Part shown: positions 27,914 through 37,993 of the stretch, piece by piece
Layout: each line of letters starts with the position of its first letter
Numbering within the stretch: the first letter of the stretch is position 1
NCBI RefSeq assembly: GCF_900103345.1
Contig: NZ_LT629702.1
Location: forward strand, 434,001-498,000
Source: Pseudomonas azotoformans
GTDB taxonomy: Bacteria; Pseudomonadota; Gammaproteobacteria; Pseudomonadales; Pseudomonadaceae
Direction of reading: 5' to 3'
Length of the DNA: 64,000 bases
Translations under genes and position numbers: made by a program
Notes under the pieces: model-generated
The model's input: only the letters and a program-made list of their open reading frames with translations
What the model was told of the DNA's origin: nothing
Database searches by the model: none

Positions 27914-30487
27914 ATGACTGGCCTCAGCTTCTTTCCCGGGCAATCACTTCCAGTACCCGCTGTGCCATTGGGAACTCCACCAGGAACGATTCGAGATACA
28001 CCACCATCAAGTTTAATTGGCGGAGCTGCACATCATCGCCCTAGGAGGGCGCTGGTCGATACATATTCCCCAAACAATGCAATAAGCGCGAAGCCGAGTG
28101 AGGTAGGCGGCAACGTAAGCGGGCCTGGACCGGAGCAGCCAAAGGCCTCTTCTTCCACCTCTCCTGAATCCCGTGTCTTCAGGATGACAATTTACGGATC
28201 CGATACTGTTTCTCCACCCACCGAAAAGTACACGATGGAGGAACGAGAACAACGCATCAGTGATTATGCCAGTCGCGTGAGTACGCAAATCGGGAATATA
28301 GAACTTGGCCGGGAAGGTGAAAGAAACGTCAAGTTTCAGAACATGCGCATGTTCATGGAACCTGCTGGGTATTTCAGTGGAGGTTTATTGGCGGCTGGCT
28401 ACGACCCACATGAAAAAATCACGGTGACATTCATGTCTGCCAAGGGAATGGGGCAGCCTACGAATTGGAGCCCCCCCGAACATCGCACTTACTTCGCATG
28501 GGAAATTGCAGCAGGTGCCCTTCAGCACGATAAGGTTGAGCGGGGTGGGCCGATCAATTTCAACTTCATGCATATTGACGCAAAGGACCGGGGCAAGGTC
28601 GATAATCTGGAACGTCTTGGTAAGCAGCTTCAAGATCGTTGGGAGAAAGATATTGCCGCGCCGATGCGCGATGAATCGGGAGTCATAGCGGAGCGCTCGG
28701 GGAAAGCAGATGCTTATTTGGTAAAGGGGACTTTGCAAAGCTTGCGTAATGATACGCAGGCCTTTGAAGGGTTAAGCCCTGAAGGTAGAGAAGCCATCGA
28801 TAATGTTTTGAATAAAAATGGTCAGGTAATCATCCCCAATATATATGGGTATACCTTGAGCGGGTATGCATTTATTCCTTACGCTCCTTATGATGGTAAC
28901 TATAAAAACAGGCCCAACAAGGGGCTGATCCTTGACTTGAAGAACGGAAGTGTTAGTGAAATTCGAGGGGATGATGACTTTGCCCATTGGGCCAAAAAAA
29001 ATCGCGATAATTTGCTGCGTAGTTTCAATGCCGGCGACAGGCAAGGTGGTAGGGATGCTCGCTGGCCGAAAAGTAAGGACGTGCTCGATAGTTTGATTCT
29101 GAACAATTCTTCCACTTACCCGGGATATCACAGTCTACTATCGGATGAGGCTATTCCTGTCCGAGAAACATTTAATTACACCCGGGCGCGACGAAGTGCT
29201 TATCAGTTGAAATATGGCAACCTGAATGATGGTATTGCTGCAAAGTACCAAGAGGTGAACGCTAAGAATGCGCTGTGGTCCGACCAGACCGAGGTGTTTG
29301 GCTCTTCTCAACAGAACTGGAAGGCGGCAAAGGATTTCTGGAGTAACACCTTTGGCTATGTACCTGTGGTGGGTAACGTTGGGAACATTGTCTTTGGTGT
29401 TCACGACAGTCTCTATGGAAAGACCGCAGATGACCGGCTTGGCGGCACTGCTGGAGCGGTCATCTCCGGCCTGCAATTGGTGCACGAAGTCGGGCCAACG
29501 GTGATAGAAGGCGGGTTCGGTGAGCCCTCCATCAATTTTGATTCCCCGCTCGCCGAAAACTACGTCTGGAGAAAAGGCGCCTCTGAGGGAAAAGATTTTG
29601 AGTTGACGAGGGCTCCCACAGTAAACGCAGCCGTCGACACGCCCGCCCCCTTTCCAGGGATGCGAGAGGTGAAGTTCAGGGGCGAAACCTATTTCGCCTC
29701 GTATATTTCTGATGCCGGGGACGGGGAGCATTTTTTGTTGCGGGTACGGGACTTGAAGGACCCGGAAAAACTGGTGAGCACTGGCAAAATTGCCAAGCCT
29801 GATGAAGCCGGAGTTTGGAGGAGCCGTGGGGTCACCGGTGGAAACCGGACTTTTCCTGTTCGGCTGAAGGAACGCATTTCAGGCTCGACACTACAGACGC
29901 CCGCTAGGCCGGACCAGATTTTTGAACTCAGCCTGCTGCCTGACGGGCGCTATGCGTTAACGTCGCAAGACCCGAGGTACGGCAAGTTTGCCCTGAGCGA
30001 TGGAGCATATGCTTTTGTAATACGCGCCGATGAGCCGGACAAAGTCTATGTAGGCTCAATGGACAAAGGTCTCACGCCGGGCGGCAAGCCATACGCCTAC
30101 GTTGCTCACGTCAGTCCACAGTGGGTGTCAGGACACTCGGCATTGACCCAAGGAATGCAATCATTGAAGGGGGGCACAACTGACGTGCTGTATGCAGGCA
30201 CTATTTACGTCAAGGGTGGCAAGCCGGAGTTCTGGACGAATTCGAGTGGTCATTACCAGCCACCTGCCGAATTGCGCACCACTAACCTCACACCAGCGGT
30301 CAAGAGAGTATTGCCCGAAGAACGGTTTGTGGAGGAGGACAAATTGTCGAGGGAACAAGAAAAAGCCTGGCATGAAAGCACGCATTTGGCCCAGGACGAA
30401 AAAGCTGCCCATGACGAGTTCATGAAACAGAAATACGCCACAAACGAAATTGGCAACGAGATCAGCGATAGCGATGATGATGACTGA
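27914..30487 (+). CDS. Large orphan protein, possible secreted effector or toxin
   Basis: 857 residues, family not recognised. The start is supported by AGGAA nine nt upstream. The first ~90 residues are Pro/Gly-rich and probably disordered, with no Sec signal and no acidic residue before Asp28, a pattern allowed for type III effectors (Ser is only about 8% of the first 50). A middle segment YVPVVGNVGNIVFGVHDSLYG is hydrophobic and amphipathic, like the membrane-active parts of dermonecrotic-type toxins. The C-terminal part has AGTIYVKGG and NSSGHYQPP, then a charged tail ending in SDSDDDD. The gene stands alone, and its base composition is visibly more AT-rich than neighbours, suggesting transfer. 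No adjacent immunity gene, chaperone or secretion gene is seen. Confidence 0.6.
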   Translation: MTGLSFFPGQSLPVPAVPLGTPPGTIRDTPPSSLIGGAAHHRPRRALVDTYSPNNAISAKPSEVGGNVSGPGPEQPKASSSTSPESRVFRMTIYGSDTVSPPTEKYTMEEREQRISDYASRVSTQIGNIELGREGERNVKFQNMRMFMEPAGYFSGGLLAAGYDPHEKITVTFMSAKGMGQPTNWSPPEHRTYFAWEIAAGALQHDKVERGGPINFNFMHIDAKDRGKVDNLERLGKQLQDRWEKDIAAPMRDESGVIAERSGKADAYLVKGTLQSLRNDTQAFEGLSPEGREAIDNVLNKNGQVIIPNIYGYTLSGYAFIPYAPYDGNYKNRPNKGLILDLKNGSVSEIRGDDDFAHWAKKNRDNLLRSFNAGDRQGGRDARWPKSKDVLDSLILNNSSTYPGYHSLLSDEAIPVRETFNYTRARRSAYQLKYGNLNDGIAAKYQEVNAKNALWSDQTEVFGSSQQNWKAAKDFWSNTFGYVPVVGNVGNIVFGVHDSLYGKTADDRLGGTAGAVISGLQLVHEVGPTVIEGGFGEPSINFDSPLAENYVWRKGASEGKDFELTRAPTVNAAVDTPAPFPGMREVKFRGETYFASYISDAGDGEHFLLRVRDLKDPEKLVSTGKIAKPDEAGVWRSRGVTGGNRTFPVRLKERISGSTLQTPARPDQIFELSLLPDGRYALTSQDPRYGKFALSDGAYAFVIRADEPDKVYVGSMDKGLTPGGKPYAYVAHVSPQWVSGHSALTQGMQSLKGGTTDVLYAGTIYVKGGKPEFWTNSSGHYQPPAELRTTNLTPAVKRVLPEERFVEEDKLSREQEKAWHESTHLAQDEKAAHDEFMKQKYATNEIGNEISDSDDDD

Positions 30488-30600
30488 GGCGTGCAGCTGA
30501 CGTCGAACACGGTCTGCTGTTGTTCAAAGCGCGGTGGAGACTTTTCTCCACCACATTTTTTCGCCCTGGAGCTGTTTGGATCTGCGTCTGAATGCACCAC

Positions 30601-31947
30601 TCATTGAGCGATCCACACGCTGACGCACAACCCTTGTTCCGTCAGCGTGTCGCTGAATGCCAGCTGCACGCGGCAACCGGTGCGCTCGCTGATCGCCTTG
30701 ACGATCGACAAACCCAAGCCGGAACCGGCTTCCTCCGAGCCGAGGCTGCGATAGAACGGGTCGAACACCCGCAGCTGTTCCTCCTCGGCGATGCCGGGGC
30801 CGCTGTCTTTGACTTGCAGCAGCACGCCACCTTCAATCTTCTTCACCGACAGATCGATACGCCCGCCTTGCGGGGTGTAGCGGATGGCGTTGTCCACCAG
30901 GTTCTTGACCAGGGTGAACAGGTCCAGTTCATTGAACCGCACCTGCACATCCTCGGTGCTTTCCAGGCCGACATCGATCTGCTTGCGCTCTGCCAAGGGC
31001 AGTAAATCTTCCAGCACCTGTCGATAGAGGCCATGCACCGACAGCGGCGTTTGCACCCGCGTTGATGGCGCTTGCGCCGCCGCCAGTGCCAACAGTTGAT
31101 CGATGAGTTTGCGCCCGCGCTCAATGCCTCGGGACAGTGGCAAGAACCGCTCGCGGCTGACCGCTGACAAGTCCGTGGCGGCCAGGCGTTCGGCTTGCAG
31201 CGACAGGGCAGTCATCGGTGAGCGCAGCTCATGGGCGGCGTCGGCGACAAAGCGGCGCTGGCTGTCCATGGACTGGCCGACGCGGGCCAGCAGGCGATTG
31301 ATGGCGACCACGAACGGGCGCACTTCCGTGGGCAGATGCTGCTCGTCAATCGGGTGCAGCGCCTGTTCGTCGCGCTGGTCAATCTCGGCGGCCAGTACGC
31401 CGATGGGGCGAAACAGTTTGCGCACCAGGTCGCCCACCACCAGCAACAGCACGGGGAACAGGATCAGGAACGGCAGCAGGCTGCGCCAGGCGCTCTCGCG
31501 GGCATCCTTGTCGCGGGCGTCCTGTTCCTGGGCCACGGCGATGCGCTCGCCCTTTGAGGTGGTGTGCACCAGCACCCGAAAGGCTTCGCCGGCCACTTGC
31601 ACCGTGGCGAGGCCATCGGCGAGCGTGGTGGGGAACGGCAGGGGCAACGCCTCGTCACTGCTGCCTGTCGCCTGGTTGCCATCGCCCAGGTGCTGGATGA
31701 TCACCCGCGATTCTTCATCATCGCCGTCAATCGCCTTGCCCTGGGGGTAGTGCAGCGTCATCTGTTGGCGGTCGAACAGCATGGCCACCTGACGCAAGGT
31801 GGCGTCCTGTTGTTCGTGGGCTTCGTCAAAGGCCGAGACATACGCAAACACGCTGGCCAGCAACGCCACCAACAGAATCGCCAGGGACAGCGTCACCGAC
31901 AGGCGCAGCTGCACCGACTCGCTCAAACGTTTTTTGAAACCATCCAT
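30601..31947 (-). CDS. Two-component sensor histidine kinase
   Basis: 448-residue QseC/TctE-like membrane kinase. Two transmembrane segments (about 17-38 and 155-175) bracket a periplasmic sensor of about 115 residues. HAMP-like region, then the HisKA dimerisation helix with phosphorylated His239 in ADAAHELRSPMTAL, then HATPase with N box NLVDNAIRYTP, G1 DSGPGIAEEE and G2 GSGLGLSIVK. It overlaps the response regulator gene by 25 nt. The signal is unknown. Confidence 0.9.
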   Translation of the reverse strand: MDGFKKRLSESVQLRLSVTLSLAILLVALLASVFAYVSAFDEAHEQQDATLRQVAMLFDRQQMTLHYPQGKAIDGDDEESRVIIQHLGDGNQATGSSDEALPLPFPTTLADGLATVQVAGEAFRVLVHTTSKGERIAVAQEQDARDKDARESAWRSLLPFLILFPVLLLVVGDLVRKLFRPIGVLAAEIDQRDEQALHPIDEQHLPTEVRPFVVAINRLLARVGQSMDSQRRFVADAAHELRSPMTALSLQAERLAATDLSAVSRERFLPLSRGIERGRKLIDQLLALAAAQAPSTRVQTPLSVHGLYRQVLEDLLPLAERKQIDVGLESTEDVQVRFNELDLFTLVKNLVDNAIRYTPQGGRIDLSVKKIEGGVLLQVKDSGPGIAEEEQLRVFDPFYRSLGSEEAGSGLGLSIVKAISERTGCRVQLAFSDTLTEQGLCVSVWIAQ

Positions 31948-32588
31948 CCCATGCCCCTGACGTTCTTGATCACGTGACTGCCCAACTTGCGCCGCAAGGC
32001 GTGAATCAGGAACTCGATGGCGTTGCTTTCAACCTCATTGCCCCAGCCATACAGGCGGTCTTCCAATTCGCTGCGTGACAGGATTGCTCCCGGGCGGATC
32101 AGCAAGGCTTGCAACAGCGCAAATTCACGACTGGACAGGGCCACGCCACGCAGTTCCTCGGTGCTGGCTTCTTTGGAGAGCAGGTCCAGCGACACCACGC
32201 CGTTACCGAGCAACGACGACGCGCTGCCGCCTTTGCGGCGCAGTACGGCGCGCATGCGGGCGAGCAGTTCGGGCATGTCGAAAGGTTTGAGCAAGTAGTC
32301 GTCGGCACCGCCATCGAGGCCACGCAGGCGGTCATCGAGGCTGTCGCGGGCAGTGATGATCAGCAGCGGCACCGCGTTGTTGCGCGCACGGATGATCTCC
32401 AGCACTTGCAGGCCGTCCTTGCCGGGCAGGCCGAGGTCCAACAGCACCAGGTCGTAGGGGTGGGTGTCGAGGGCGGCCAGGGCGGTGAGGCCGTTCTTGA
32501 CCCAGTCGGCGGCGTAGCTGGCGTCGCTGAGGGCGCGCTGGATCGCATCGCCAATCATGGGGTCGTCTTCGACCAGCAGTATCCGCAT
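31923..32588 (-). CDS. OmpR-family response regulator
   Basis: 221 residues: receiver domain with phosphoacceptor Asp51 (VLLDLGLPG), acidic pair ED(D)P near the N-terminus, and K101-type TAR/KPF switch residues; C-terminal winged helix ending in HALRRKLGSHVIKNVRGMGW. It is of the QseB/PmrA/TctD subgroup. The ATG at 32586-32588 gives the usual MRILLVEDD start; the frame is open further upstream without need. Partner of the overlapping kinase gene. Confidence 0.92.
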   Translation of the reverse strand: MRILLVEDDPMIGDAIQRALSDASYAADWVKNGLTALAALDTHPYDLVLLDLGLPGKDGLQVLEIIRARNNAVPLLIITARDSLDDRLRGLDGGADDYLLKPFDMPELLARMRAVLRRKGGSASSLLGNGVVSLDLLSKEASTEELRGVALSSREFALLQALLIRPGAILSRSELEDRLYGWGNEVESNAIEFLIHALRRKLGSHVIKNVRGMGWMVSKNV

Positions 32589-32664
32589 ATCCCTCTCCGA
32601 AAAAAACGCGGTGAGATCATCGCCGCGTCTGTATTGAAGCATCTGGGCAGACATTTGTCCGGCA

Positions 32665-33087
32665 TCAGCCCTTCATCGTATCGAAGGCCTTGAGCAGGTC
32701 ATCCATCGCGGCCTTGCAGTCGGCCTGGTTCGGGCTGCCTGCGCGCAACGCCTCCAGTGCGCGGTCGATGGCTTTATCCAGCACATGCCAGTCACTGGCG
32801 GCGCGGGGCTTGATTCCGGCTTCAGCGGAGTCCCAGCTGGTTTCCAGGTCCTTGATGCGGGCTTTGGCCGCGGGCAGGTCGTTCTTGGCGACGAGGGCCG
32901 ATACGTCCACCGCGATGTTGCGGAACTCGGACAGGTCACCCAGTTTCGACGCCTGGTGTTGGCTGGCGGCGGCACGGGTGGTGTCCTTGGGGTTGTCGGC
33001 GGGTTTGGAGCAGCCGGTGGCGATGCCGAGCATGAAGATCGCTGAAACAATGGCGACACGGCGGATCAGGTGTTGAACAGGACGCAT
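32665..33087 (-). CDS. Putative lipoprotein, two-component-linked
   Basis: 140-residue lipoprotein: [20 protein letters not shown] then GIATGCS gives a lipobox with Cys about residue 24. The mature part is helical and contains a D..A...L..LE..WD-type pattern and a second motif [13 protein letters not shown]; conserved with the adjacent membrane protein and two-component genes. The ATG at 33087 has AAGGA at good spacing; an ATG at 33114 overlapping the upstream stop is possible but lacks one. Function unknown. Confidence 0.7.
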   Translation of the reverse strand: MRPVQHLIRRVAIVSAIFMLGIATGCSKPADNPKDTTRAAASQHQASKLGDLSEFRNIAVDVSALVAKNDLPAAKARIKDLETSWDSAEAGIKPRAASDWHVLDKAIDRALEALRAGSPNQADCKAAMDDLLKAFDTMKG

Positions 33088-33110
33088 GAGGGTTTCCTTG
33101 AGGTGAGTGT

Positions 33111-33875
33111 TCATGGGGTGATGGCTTTGCGGCTGCCGACGCTCAGTTGCGCCACGGCGACCAGCAGGACAATGACGCAGAGGAACAGCGCGCTGGTCCA
33201 ACTGGCGCCCATGCCCAGGCCGCCGTAGGTCTTGGCTTGGGTGAGCAGGTCGCCGAGGGAGGCGCCAAACGGGCGGGTGAGGATGTAGGCGATCCAGAAG
33301 GTCAGTACACTGTTGACCCCCAGGCGCCAGGCCACCAGGGCCACGGCGATCAAACCGGCGAAGATCACCGCGCCAAGGGTGAAACCCAGGCCCAGTGCTT
33401 CGGTGGCCAGGTCGCCGGCGGCGGTGCCGAGGGCAAAGGTGCAGAGCACCGTGGTCCAGTAGAACCCTTCACGCCGAGGGGTGACGATGTCGCGGATCGA
33501 CAGGCTGCGTTCCGTGCGGAACCAGACCATGAAGTTGAGGCCCAGCAGCATCGAGAAAATCGCCGTGCTGGTGTACAGGCTCACGTCGAGTTTATCGGTG
33601 AGAATGTCGGTGATCTGCGTGCCGACGATGCTCACCAGCACTACGGTGAGCCAGTAGATCCACGGGGTGTAGGCTTTGGTGCGCATCTGGCAGAACAATG
33701 CCATCGCCAGCAGCGCGGCCATGCCGATACTGGTCCAGCCGGCGCCGAAACCGGCGTCGACGGCGAGGTAGTCCGCGCCGGTTTCGCCCACGGTCGTGGA
33801 CAGGATCTTGATCACCCAGAATGACAGCGTCACCTCGGGTACTTTGTTCAGCCAACGGGCCGCTGTGGCATTCAT
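33111..33875 (-). CDS. COG4705-like multi-spanning membrane protein with internal repeats
   Basis: 254-residue inner-membrane protein with about eight hydrophobic helices. Four similar elements with a G-x4-D-x-L-like core recur: [34 protein letters not shown] and [12 protein letters not shown], suggesting it arose by duplication of a two-helix unit. I associate this family with COG4705, which has no firm function. It is directly upstream of the lipoprotein and the two-component genes and may be part of their regulon. Confidence 0.7.
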   Translation of the reverse strand: MNATAARWLNKVPEVTLSFWVIKILSTTVGETGADYLAVDAGFGAGWTSIGMAALLAMALFCQMRTKAYTPWIYWLTVVLVSIVGTQITDILTDKLDVSLYTSTAIFSMLLGLNFMVWFRTERSLSIRDIVTPRREGFYWTTVLCTFALGTAAGDLATEALGLGFTLGAVIFAGLIAVALVAWRLGVNSVLTFWIAYILTRPFGASLGDLLTQAKTYGGLGMGASWTSALFLCVIVLLVAVAQLSVGSRKAITP

Positions 33876-33963
33876 CGGGTTACCTCTCCTTGATGGCGCG
33901 GGGGTGGGCGCAGGAGAGAAGGTAAACCGCGAAACTTAGCTGGGACTGAGGGCCGCTGCTTTT

Positions 33964-35004
33964 TTACAGCACATGGGCCAAACCCACCGTGGTGAGGTGC
34001 ACCACGCTGCCCATGTTTGGCGCATGCAGGCCCGAACTGCGCACCAGGATCGCTTGGCCGGGCGTGCTGTCATCCGGTTGCAGCGCCACGGTCAGGGTGC
34101 AGGTGTTGCCGCCGAATTCGCGCTCGGTGACCACGCCACGGCAACCGGATGGGTCGGTGGTGCTCAGGTGCAGTTGCTCCGGGCGCAGCATGATGCGTGC
34201 AGCACCGTGATTGACCTGGCGGTCGACCGACACACGCCCCAACGCGCAATGGGCCCAGCCGCCCTCGATGTGCGCGGGCATGATCACGGCTTCGCCGAGA
34301 AACAACGCGGTCTGTTCGTCCACGGGGTACTGGTACAGGTCCATCGGATGCCCCGATTGCACCAGGCGGCCCTGGCGCATCACCGCCAACTGGTCGGCGA
34401 ACGACAGCGCCTCACTCTGGTCATGGGTGACCAGGATCGTAGTGATGCCCGCATCGCTCAGCAGCCGCGCGACCATCTTGCGCATGGCCGAGCGCAGGCC
34501 GGTGTCCAGTGCCGAAAACGGTTCATCCAGCAGCATCAGCCGCGGCTGTTGCGCCAACGCCCGCGCCAGCGCCACCCGTTGCTGCTGGCCGCCGGACAGT
34601 TCGTGGGGCCAACGTTGGGCCATGTTGGCGTCGAGGGACACGCTGTCCATCAGCTCGGCGATGCGTTCGTGCCGCGTGGCGTGTCTGGCGGCAAGGCCAA
34701 AGCCGATATTGTCGGCCACGGTCATGTGCGGGAACAGCGCGCCGTCCTGCGGCACATAACCGATCTGGCGCTGGTGCGCGGGCACGGCGTGAGTGGCGTC
34801 CACCAGTACTTGGCCGTTAAGGGTCAGGCTGCCGCTGTCGGGGAATTCGAAGCCGGCAATCATGCGCAGCAAGGTGGTCTTGCCCGAGCCGGACGGTCCG
34901 ACGATCACCGTGCGGCTGCCGTTGGGCACTGCCAGGCTGACGTCGGCCAGGGCGCGCTGGGTGCCGAAGGTCTTGCAGAGGGCGTGGAGTTCGAGGGCGT
35001 TCAT
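33964..35004 (-). CDS. Ferric iron ABC transporter ATP-binding protein (FbpC-like)
   Basis: 346 residues. Nucleotide-binding domain with Walker [10 protein letters not shown], signature [16 protein letters not shown], Walker [13 protein letters not shown] and switch His in VTHDQSEA; a C-terminal TOBE-like regulatory domain (about 250-340). Typical of Fbp/Afu/Pot class importers. ATG overlaps the permease stop (ATGA, 35001-35004). Last gene of the binding protein-permease-ATPase operon. Confidence 0.9.
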   Translation of the reverse strand: MNALELHALCKTFGTQRALADVSLAVPNGSRTVIVGPSGSGKTTLLRMIAGFEFPDSGSLTLNGQVLVDATHAVPAHQRQIGYVPQDGALFPHMTVADNIGFGLAARHATRHERIAELMDSVSLDANMAQRWPHELSGGQQQRVALARALAQQPRLMLLDEPFSALDTGLRSAMRKMVARLLSDAGITTILVTHDQSEALSFADQLAVMRQGRLVQSGHPMDLYQYPVDEQTALFLGEAVIMPAHIEGGWAHCALGRVSVDRQVNHGAARIMLRPEQLHLSTTDPSGCRGVVTEREFGGNTCTLTVALQPDDSTPGQAILVRSSGLHAPNMGSVVHLTTVGLAHVL

Positions 35005-36593
35005 CGGCCTGCCGTGCGTTTGGATTGGTGGTAAAGGAGGCCGGTCAACGGCAGTGAGAGCAGGATCATGATCAACGCGTAAGGCGCTGCTGCGGCGTAG
35101 TCGATCTCGCTGGTCATCGCCCAGAAGCCGGTGGCCAGGGTGCGTGTGCCGTTGGGCGCGAGCAGCAGGGTGGCGGTCAGCTCGTTGGTGATCGCCAGGA
35201 ACACCAGCGCCGCGCCCGCTGCGGCAGCCGGAGCCGCCAGGCGCATCGTAATCAGCCACAGCGCGCGACCCGGCGAACGGCCAAGGCTGCGTGCCATGTT
35301 TTCCAGCTCCACCGGCGCCTGGGCGATACCGGCGCGCAGGCTGACCAGCGCCCGTGGCAGGAACATCAGCAGGTAGGCGAGCAATACGGTGATGGTGGTC
35401 TGGTAGATCGGTCGGGCGAAGTGGATGGTCACCGTGACCAGCGCCAGCGCCACGACAATGCCGGGCAACGAACTGGTGATGTAGTTGCAGCTTTCCAGGA
35501 TGCGTTGCAGGCGCCCCGGTGCACGAATCGACAGCCAGGCAATCGGCACCGCCGCGCAGGTGGTCAGCACCGCACCGGCAATGCCCAGCAGCACGGTTTG
35601 CTCCAGCGCCGGCAGCAATTCGCTGAACTGCCAGACCTCGCGGCCACCGGCGATCAGCCATTTGCCCAGGGTGACCAGCGGCACGCCGAGGGCCAAGGCA
35701 CAGGTCGCGGCTTGCAAGCCGAGGGCGAGCAGGGTGGTTGCGGGGCTCAGCCGCACGATGCGTTGCTCGCGGGCGCTGCCGGAACCGACCCGCGCATAAC
35801 GCGCATGGCCGCGTGCCGAGGCTTCAACGGTGAGCATCGCCAGGCAACACAGGGCCAGCACCGCCGCGAGCATATTCGCCGCCGGGCCATTAAAGGTGGA
35901 TTTGAACTGATCGAAAATCGCCGTGGTGAAGGTGTCGAAGCGGATCATCGCGTACAGGCCATATTCGGCCAGCAGATGCAGGCCCACCAACAGCGCGCCG
36001 CCGCAGATTGCCAGGCGCAACTGGGGCAACACCACGCGCCAGAACACCGCCCAGGGCTTGAGGCCCAGGGATTCGGCCACGTCTTCAATTGCAGGGTCCA
36101 GCCGGCGCAGGGTCGCCGCCACCGGCAGGTACAGAAACGGGAAATAGGCAATCACGGACACCAGCACGCCAGCGGGCAAACCATGGATCGACGGCACCAG
36201 GCTGACCCACGCATAACTGTGCACAAACGCCGGCACCGCCAGCGGCGCGACCGCCAGCAACGACCAGGCGCGGCGGCCGGGCAGGTCGGTACGCTCGGTC
36301 AACCAGGCGAGCGCGATGCCCAACACGATGCACAACGGCAAGGTGAACAGCACCAGCAGCACGGTGTTGGTCAGCAACTCGCCGACGCGCGGGCGCCAGA
36401 CCAGCGCTTCGATCTGCGTCCAGCCGATTTGCCACGACACGCCGATTACAAACGCGATCGGCAACAGCGCCAACAACGAAACCAGCACCGACAAACCGGT
36501 GACCCAGGTGCCCCCACGGCTTTTGAACAGGCTGTGGGGGCGTTTGCGTGGCAGCGCGTGGGCGATGCCGGGAATCGACGATTCAGGCAGCAA
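35001..36593 (-). CDS. Ferric iron ABC transporter permease (FbpB-like)
   Basis: 530-residue fused double permease with about 12 helices; both halves have an EAA-type coupling loop ([21 protein letters not shown] and [20 protein letters not shown]). The fused form is typical of FbpB/SfuB. It starts directly after the binding-protein stop (36594), so the genes are tightly coupled. Confidence 0.9.
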   Translation of the reverse strand: MLPESSIPGIAHALPRKRPHSLFKSRGGTWVTGLSVLVSLLALLPIAFVIGVSWQIGWTQIEALVWRPRVGELLTNTVLLVLFTLPLCIVLGIALAWLTERTDLPGRRAWSLLAVAPLAVPAFVHSYAWVSLVPSIHGLPAGVLVSVIAYFPFLYLPVAATLRRLDPAIEDVAESLGLKPWAVFWRVVLPQLRLAICGGALLVGLHLLAEYGLYAMIRFDTFTTAIFDQFKSTFNGPAANMLAAVLALCCLAMLTVEASARGHARYARVGSGSAREQRIVRLSPATTLLALGLQAATCALALGVPLVTLGKWLIAGGREVWQFSELLPALEQTVLLGIAGAVLTTCAAVPIAWLSIRAPGRLQRILESCNYITSSLPGIVVALALVTVTIHFARPIYQTTITVLLAYLLMFLPRALVSLRAGIAQAPVELENMARSLGRSPGRALWLITMRLAAPAAAAGAALVFLAITNELTATLLLAPNGTRTLATGFWAMTSEIDYAAAAPYALIMILLSLPLTGLLYHQSKRTAGR

Positions 36594-37610
36594 TCAGAGC
36601 AGTCCGGCCTGGGTCATCAACTCGACGGCCTTCTTGCTGTTGAGCTTGGACGCGTCGACCTTGGGTGCATCCAGTTGTGCCAGCGGAGTCAGCTTGGGGT
36701 TGGATTGAGCGTTCTGACCGACCGCGTATTCAAACGAGTTGCCGTCCTTGAGGATCGCCTGGCCGTCTTTGCCGGTGATCCACTTCAAGAAGGCCTGGGC
36801 CTGTTCCTGATGCTTGCTGGAGGCCAAGACACCGGCACCGGAGATGCTCACAAACGCGCCAGGGTCCTGGTGCTTGAAGTAGTGCAACTGGGTGTTCTTG
36901 CTGTTTTCGCCGGTCTTGGATTGGTCGACGAAGCTGTAGTAGTGATAGATCACACCGCTGTCGACCTGGCCGGCGTTGACGGCCTTGAGTACGGCGCTGT
37001 TGCCCCGGTAGATGCTTGCGTTGGCCTTCATTGCCTTGAGCCAGTCGAGGGTCGCGGCTTCGCCCTTGAGTTCGAGCACGGCGGCGACGATGGCCTGGAA
37101 GTCGGCACCGGCCGGTGACGCGGCCCAGCGGCCTTTCCAGCTGGGCGACGCCAGGTCCAGCAGGGATTTGGGCAGGTCGGCTTCTTTCAGTTTGCTCGGG
37201 TTGTACACGAACACCGTGGAGCGCGCAGCGATGCCCACCCATTTGCCATGGGCCGGGCGGTAGGCGGCGTCCACCTGTTCAAGCGTGGTCGGCGCGACCG
37301 GGGCGAACAGGCCCGCGTTGTCCACCAGTACCATGGCCGGGGAGTTTTCAGTGAGGAATACATCCGCCGGAGAAGCCGCGCCTTCCTGCACGAGCTGGTT
37401 GCCCATCTCGGCGTCGTCGCCATTGCGGATGGTCACCGGAATCCCGGTTTCCTGGGTGAAGCCTTCGACCCACGCCTTGGTCAGGCTTTCATGCTGGGCG
37501 TTGTACACCACGATGCCGACCGGCTCGCTGGCGGCATACACATGCCCGGCACTGACCAGGGCCGTGGCGAGCAGGGCTTGTTTGACGAACGAGGGAAGGC
37601 GAGTGGTCAT
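36594..37610 (-). CDS. Ferric iron-binding periplasmic protein (FbpA-like)
   Basis: 338 residues. Signal peptide MTTRLPSFVKQALLATALVS.. cleaved near VYAA; mature start IVVYNAQHESLTKAWVEGF is the FbpA class signature, and the double Tyr in VIYHYYSFVDQ is the usual iron-ligand pair. It should bind free Fe3+ in the periplasm for the downstream permease and ATPase. The ATG at 37610 gives a proper signal peptide; upstream in-frame starts do not. Confidence 0.9.
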   Translation of the reverse strand: MTTRLPSFVKQALLATALVSAGHVYAASEPVGIVVYNAQHESLTKAWVEGFTQETGIPVTIRNGDDAEMGNQLVQEGAASPADVFLTENSPAMVLVDNAGLFAPVAPTTLEQVDAAYRPAHGKWVGIAARSTVFVYNPSKLKEADLPKSLLDLASPSWKGRWAASPAGADFQAIVAAVLELKGEAATLDWLKAMKANASIYRGNSAVLKAVNAGQVDSGVIYHYYSFVDQSKTGENSKNTQLHYFKHQDPGAFVSISGAGVLASSKHQEQAQAFLKWITGKDGQAILKDGNSFEYAVGQNAQSNPKLTPLAQLDAPKVDASKLNSKKAVELMTQAGLL

Positions 37611-37826
37611 GCGGTGAGCGCTCCGGGTTTTTATGACTGCACGGGAAATTCGCGAGAGGTCGGTTGAGGGTAGACCAATAGGAATCATTTGCATGTTTGG
37701 GCGCGGCGAATGTAGAGCTGGGAATGAGAAAAAAACGTCAAAAATACGGTTAACAAATGTGATGAGGGTGATCAGGCGTAGCAGGCCAAATGCGGGAGGT
37801 GGCTGGGTTGTTTTTCAACATGAGGG

Positions 37827-37867
37827 TTGACGGCCAAGGTAATGCCGAATACTGTACATAAACACAG
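37827..37867 (+). promoter_or_regulatory. Sigma-70 promoter with LexA box for pectin lyase
   Basis: TTGACG (37827-37832), 17-nt spacer, TACTGT (37850-37855). The LexA site CTGTACATAAACACAG (37852-37867) is a CTG-N10-CAG match with AT-rich interior and flanking A and T as in TACTG...CAGTA; it overlaps the -10 and start point. LexA would block transcription until DNA damage. Confidence 0.75.
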
Positions 37868-37950
37868 TGTTTAGCGCTGACCAACCAAACCCCGGCAACC
37901 TCAGCCATGCCAAACACTGTGTGCAAGTTAACGGATTAACTTGATGCACA

Positions 37951-37974
37951 GGCTCGTTTTACCGAGCCATTTTT
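37951..37974 (+). terminator. Intrinsic terminator (attenuator) in the pectin lyase leader
   Basis: GGCTCG-TTTTAC-CGAGCC followed by ATTTTTATT. The T tract is on the plus strand only. No plus-strand gene lies upstream, as fbpA is divergent, so it can only act on transcripts from the LexA-controlled promoter about 90 nt upstream. It stands 20 nt before the ATG. Confidence 0.7.
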
Positions 37975-37993
37975 ATTGATAGAGAGGGAACTC

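Larger units (their letters stand above)
37611..37993. promoter_or_regulatory. Divergent fbpA-pnl control region
   Basis: 383 bases with no gene. Near fbpA, AATAGGAATCATTTGCAT (about 37677-37694) loosely resembles a Fur site, apt for an iron importer. The right half is the SOS promoter and structured leader of the pectin lyase gene, given separately. Leader hairpins seen: CACAGTGTTT/AAACACTGTG (37863-37872 with 37912-37921) and TGCAAGTTAA/TTAACTTGaTGCA (37922-37948). Confidence 0.45.

Noticed and set aside
37849..37940. Prophage or tailocin cluster at the pectin lyase locus
   Set aside because: Apart from the SOS-type promoter, no structural, lysis or integrase gene is present on either side.
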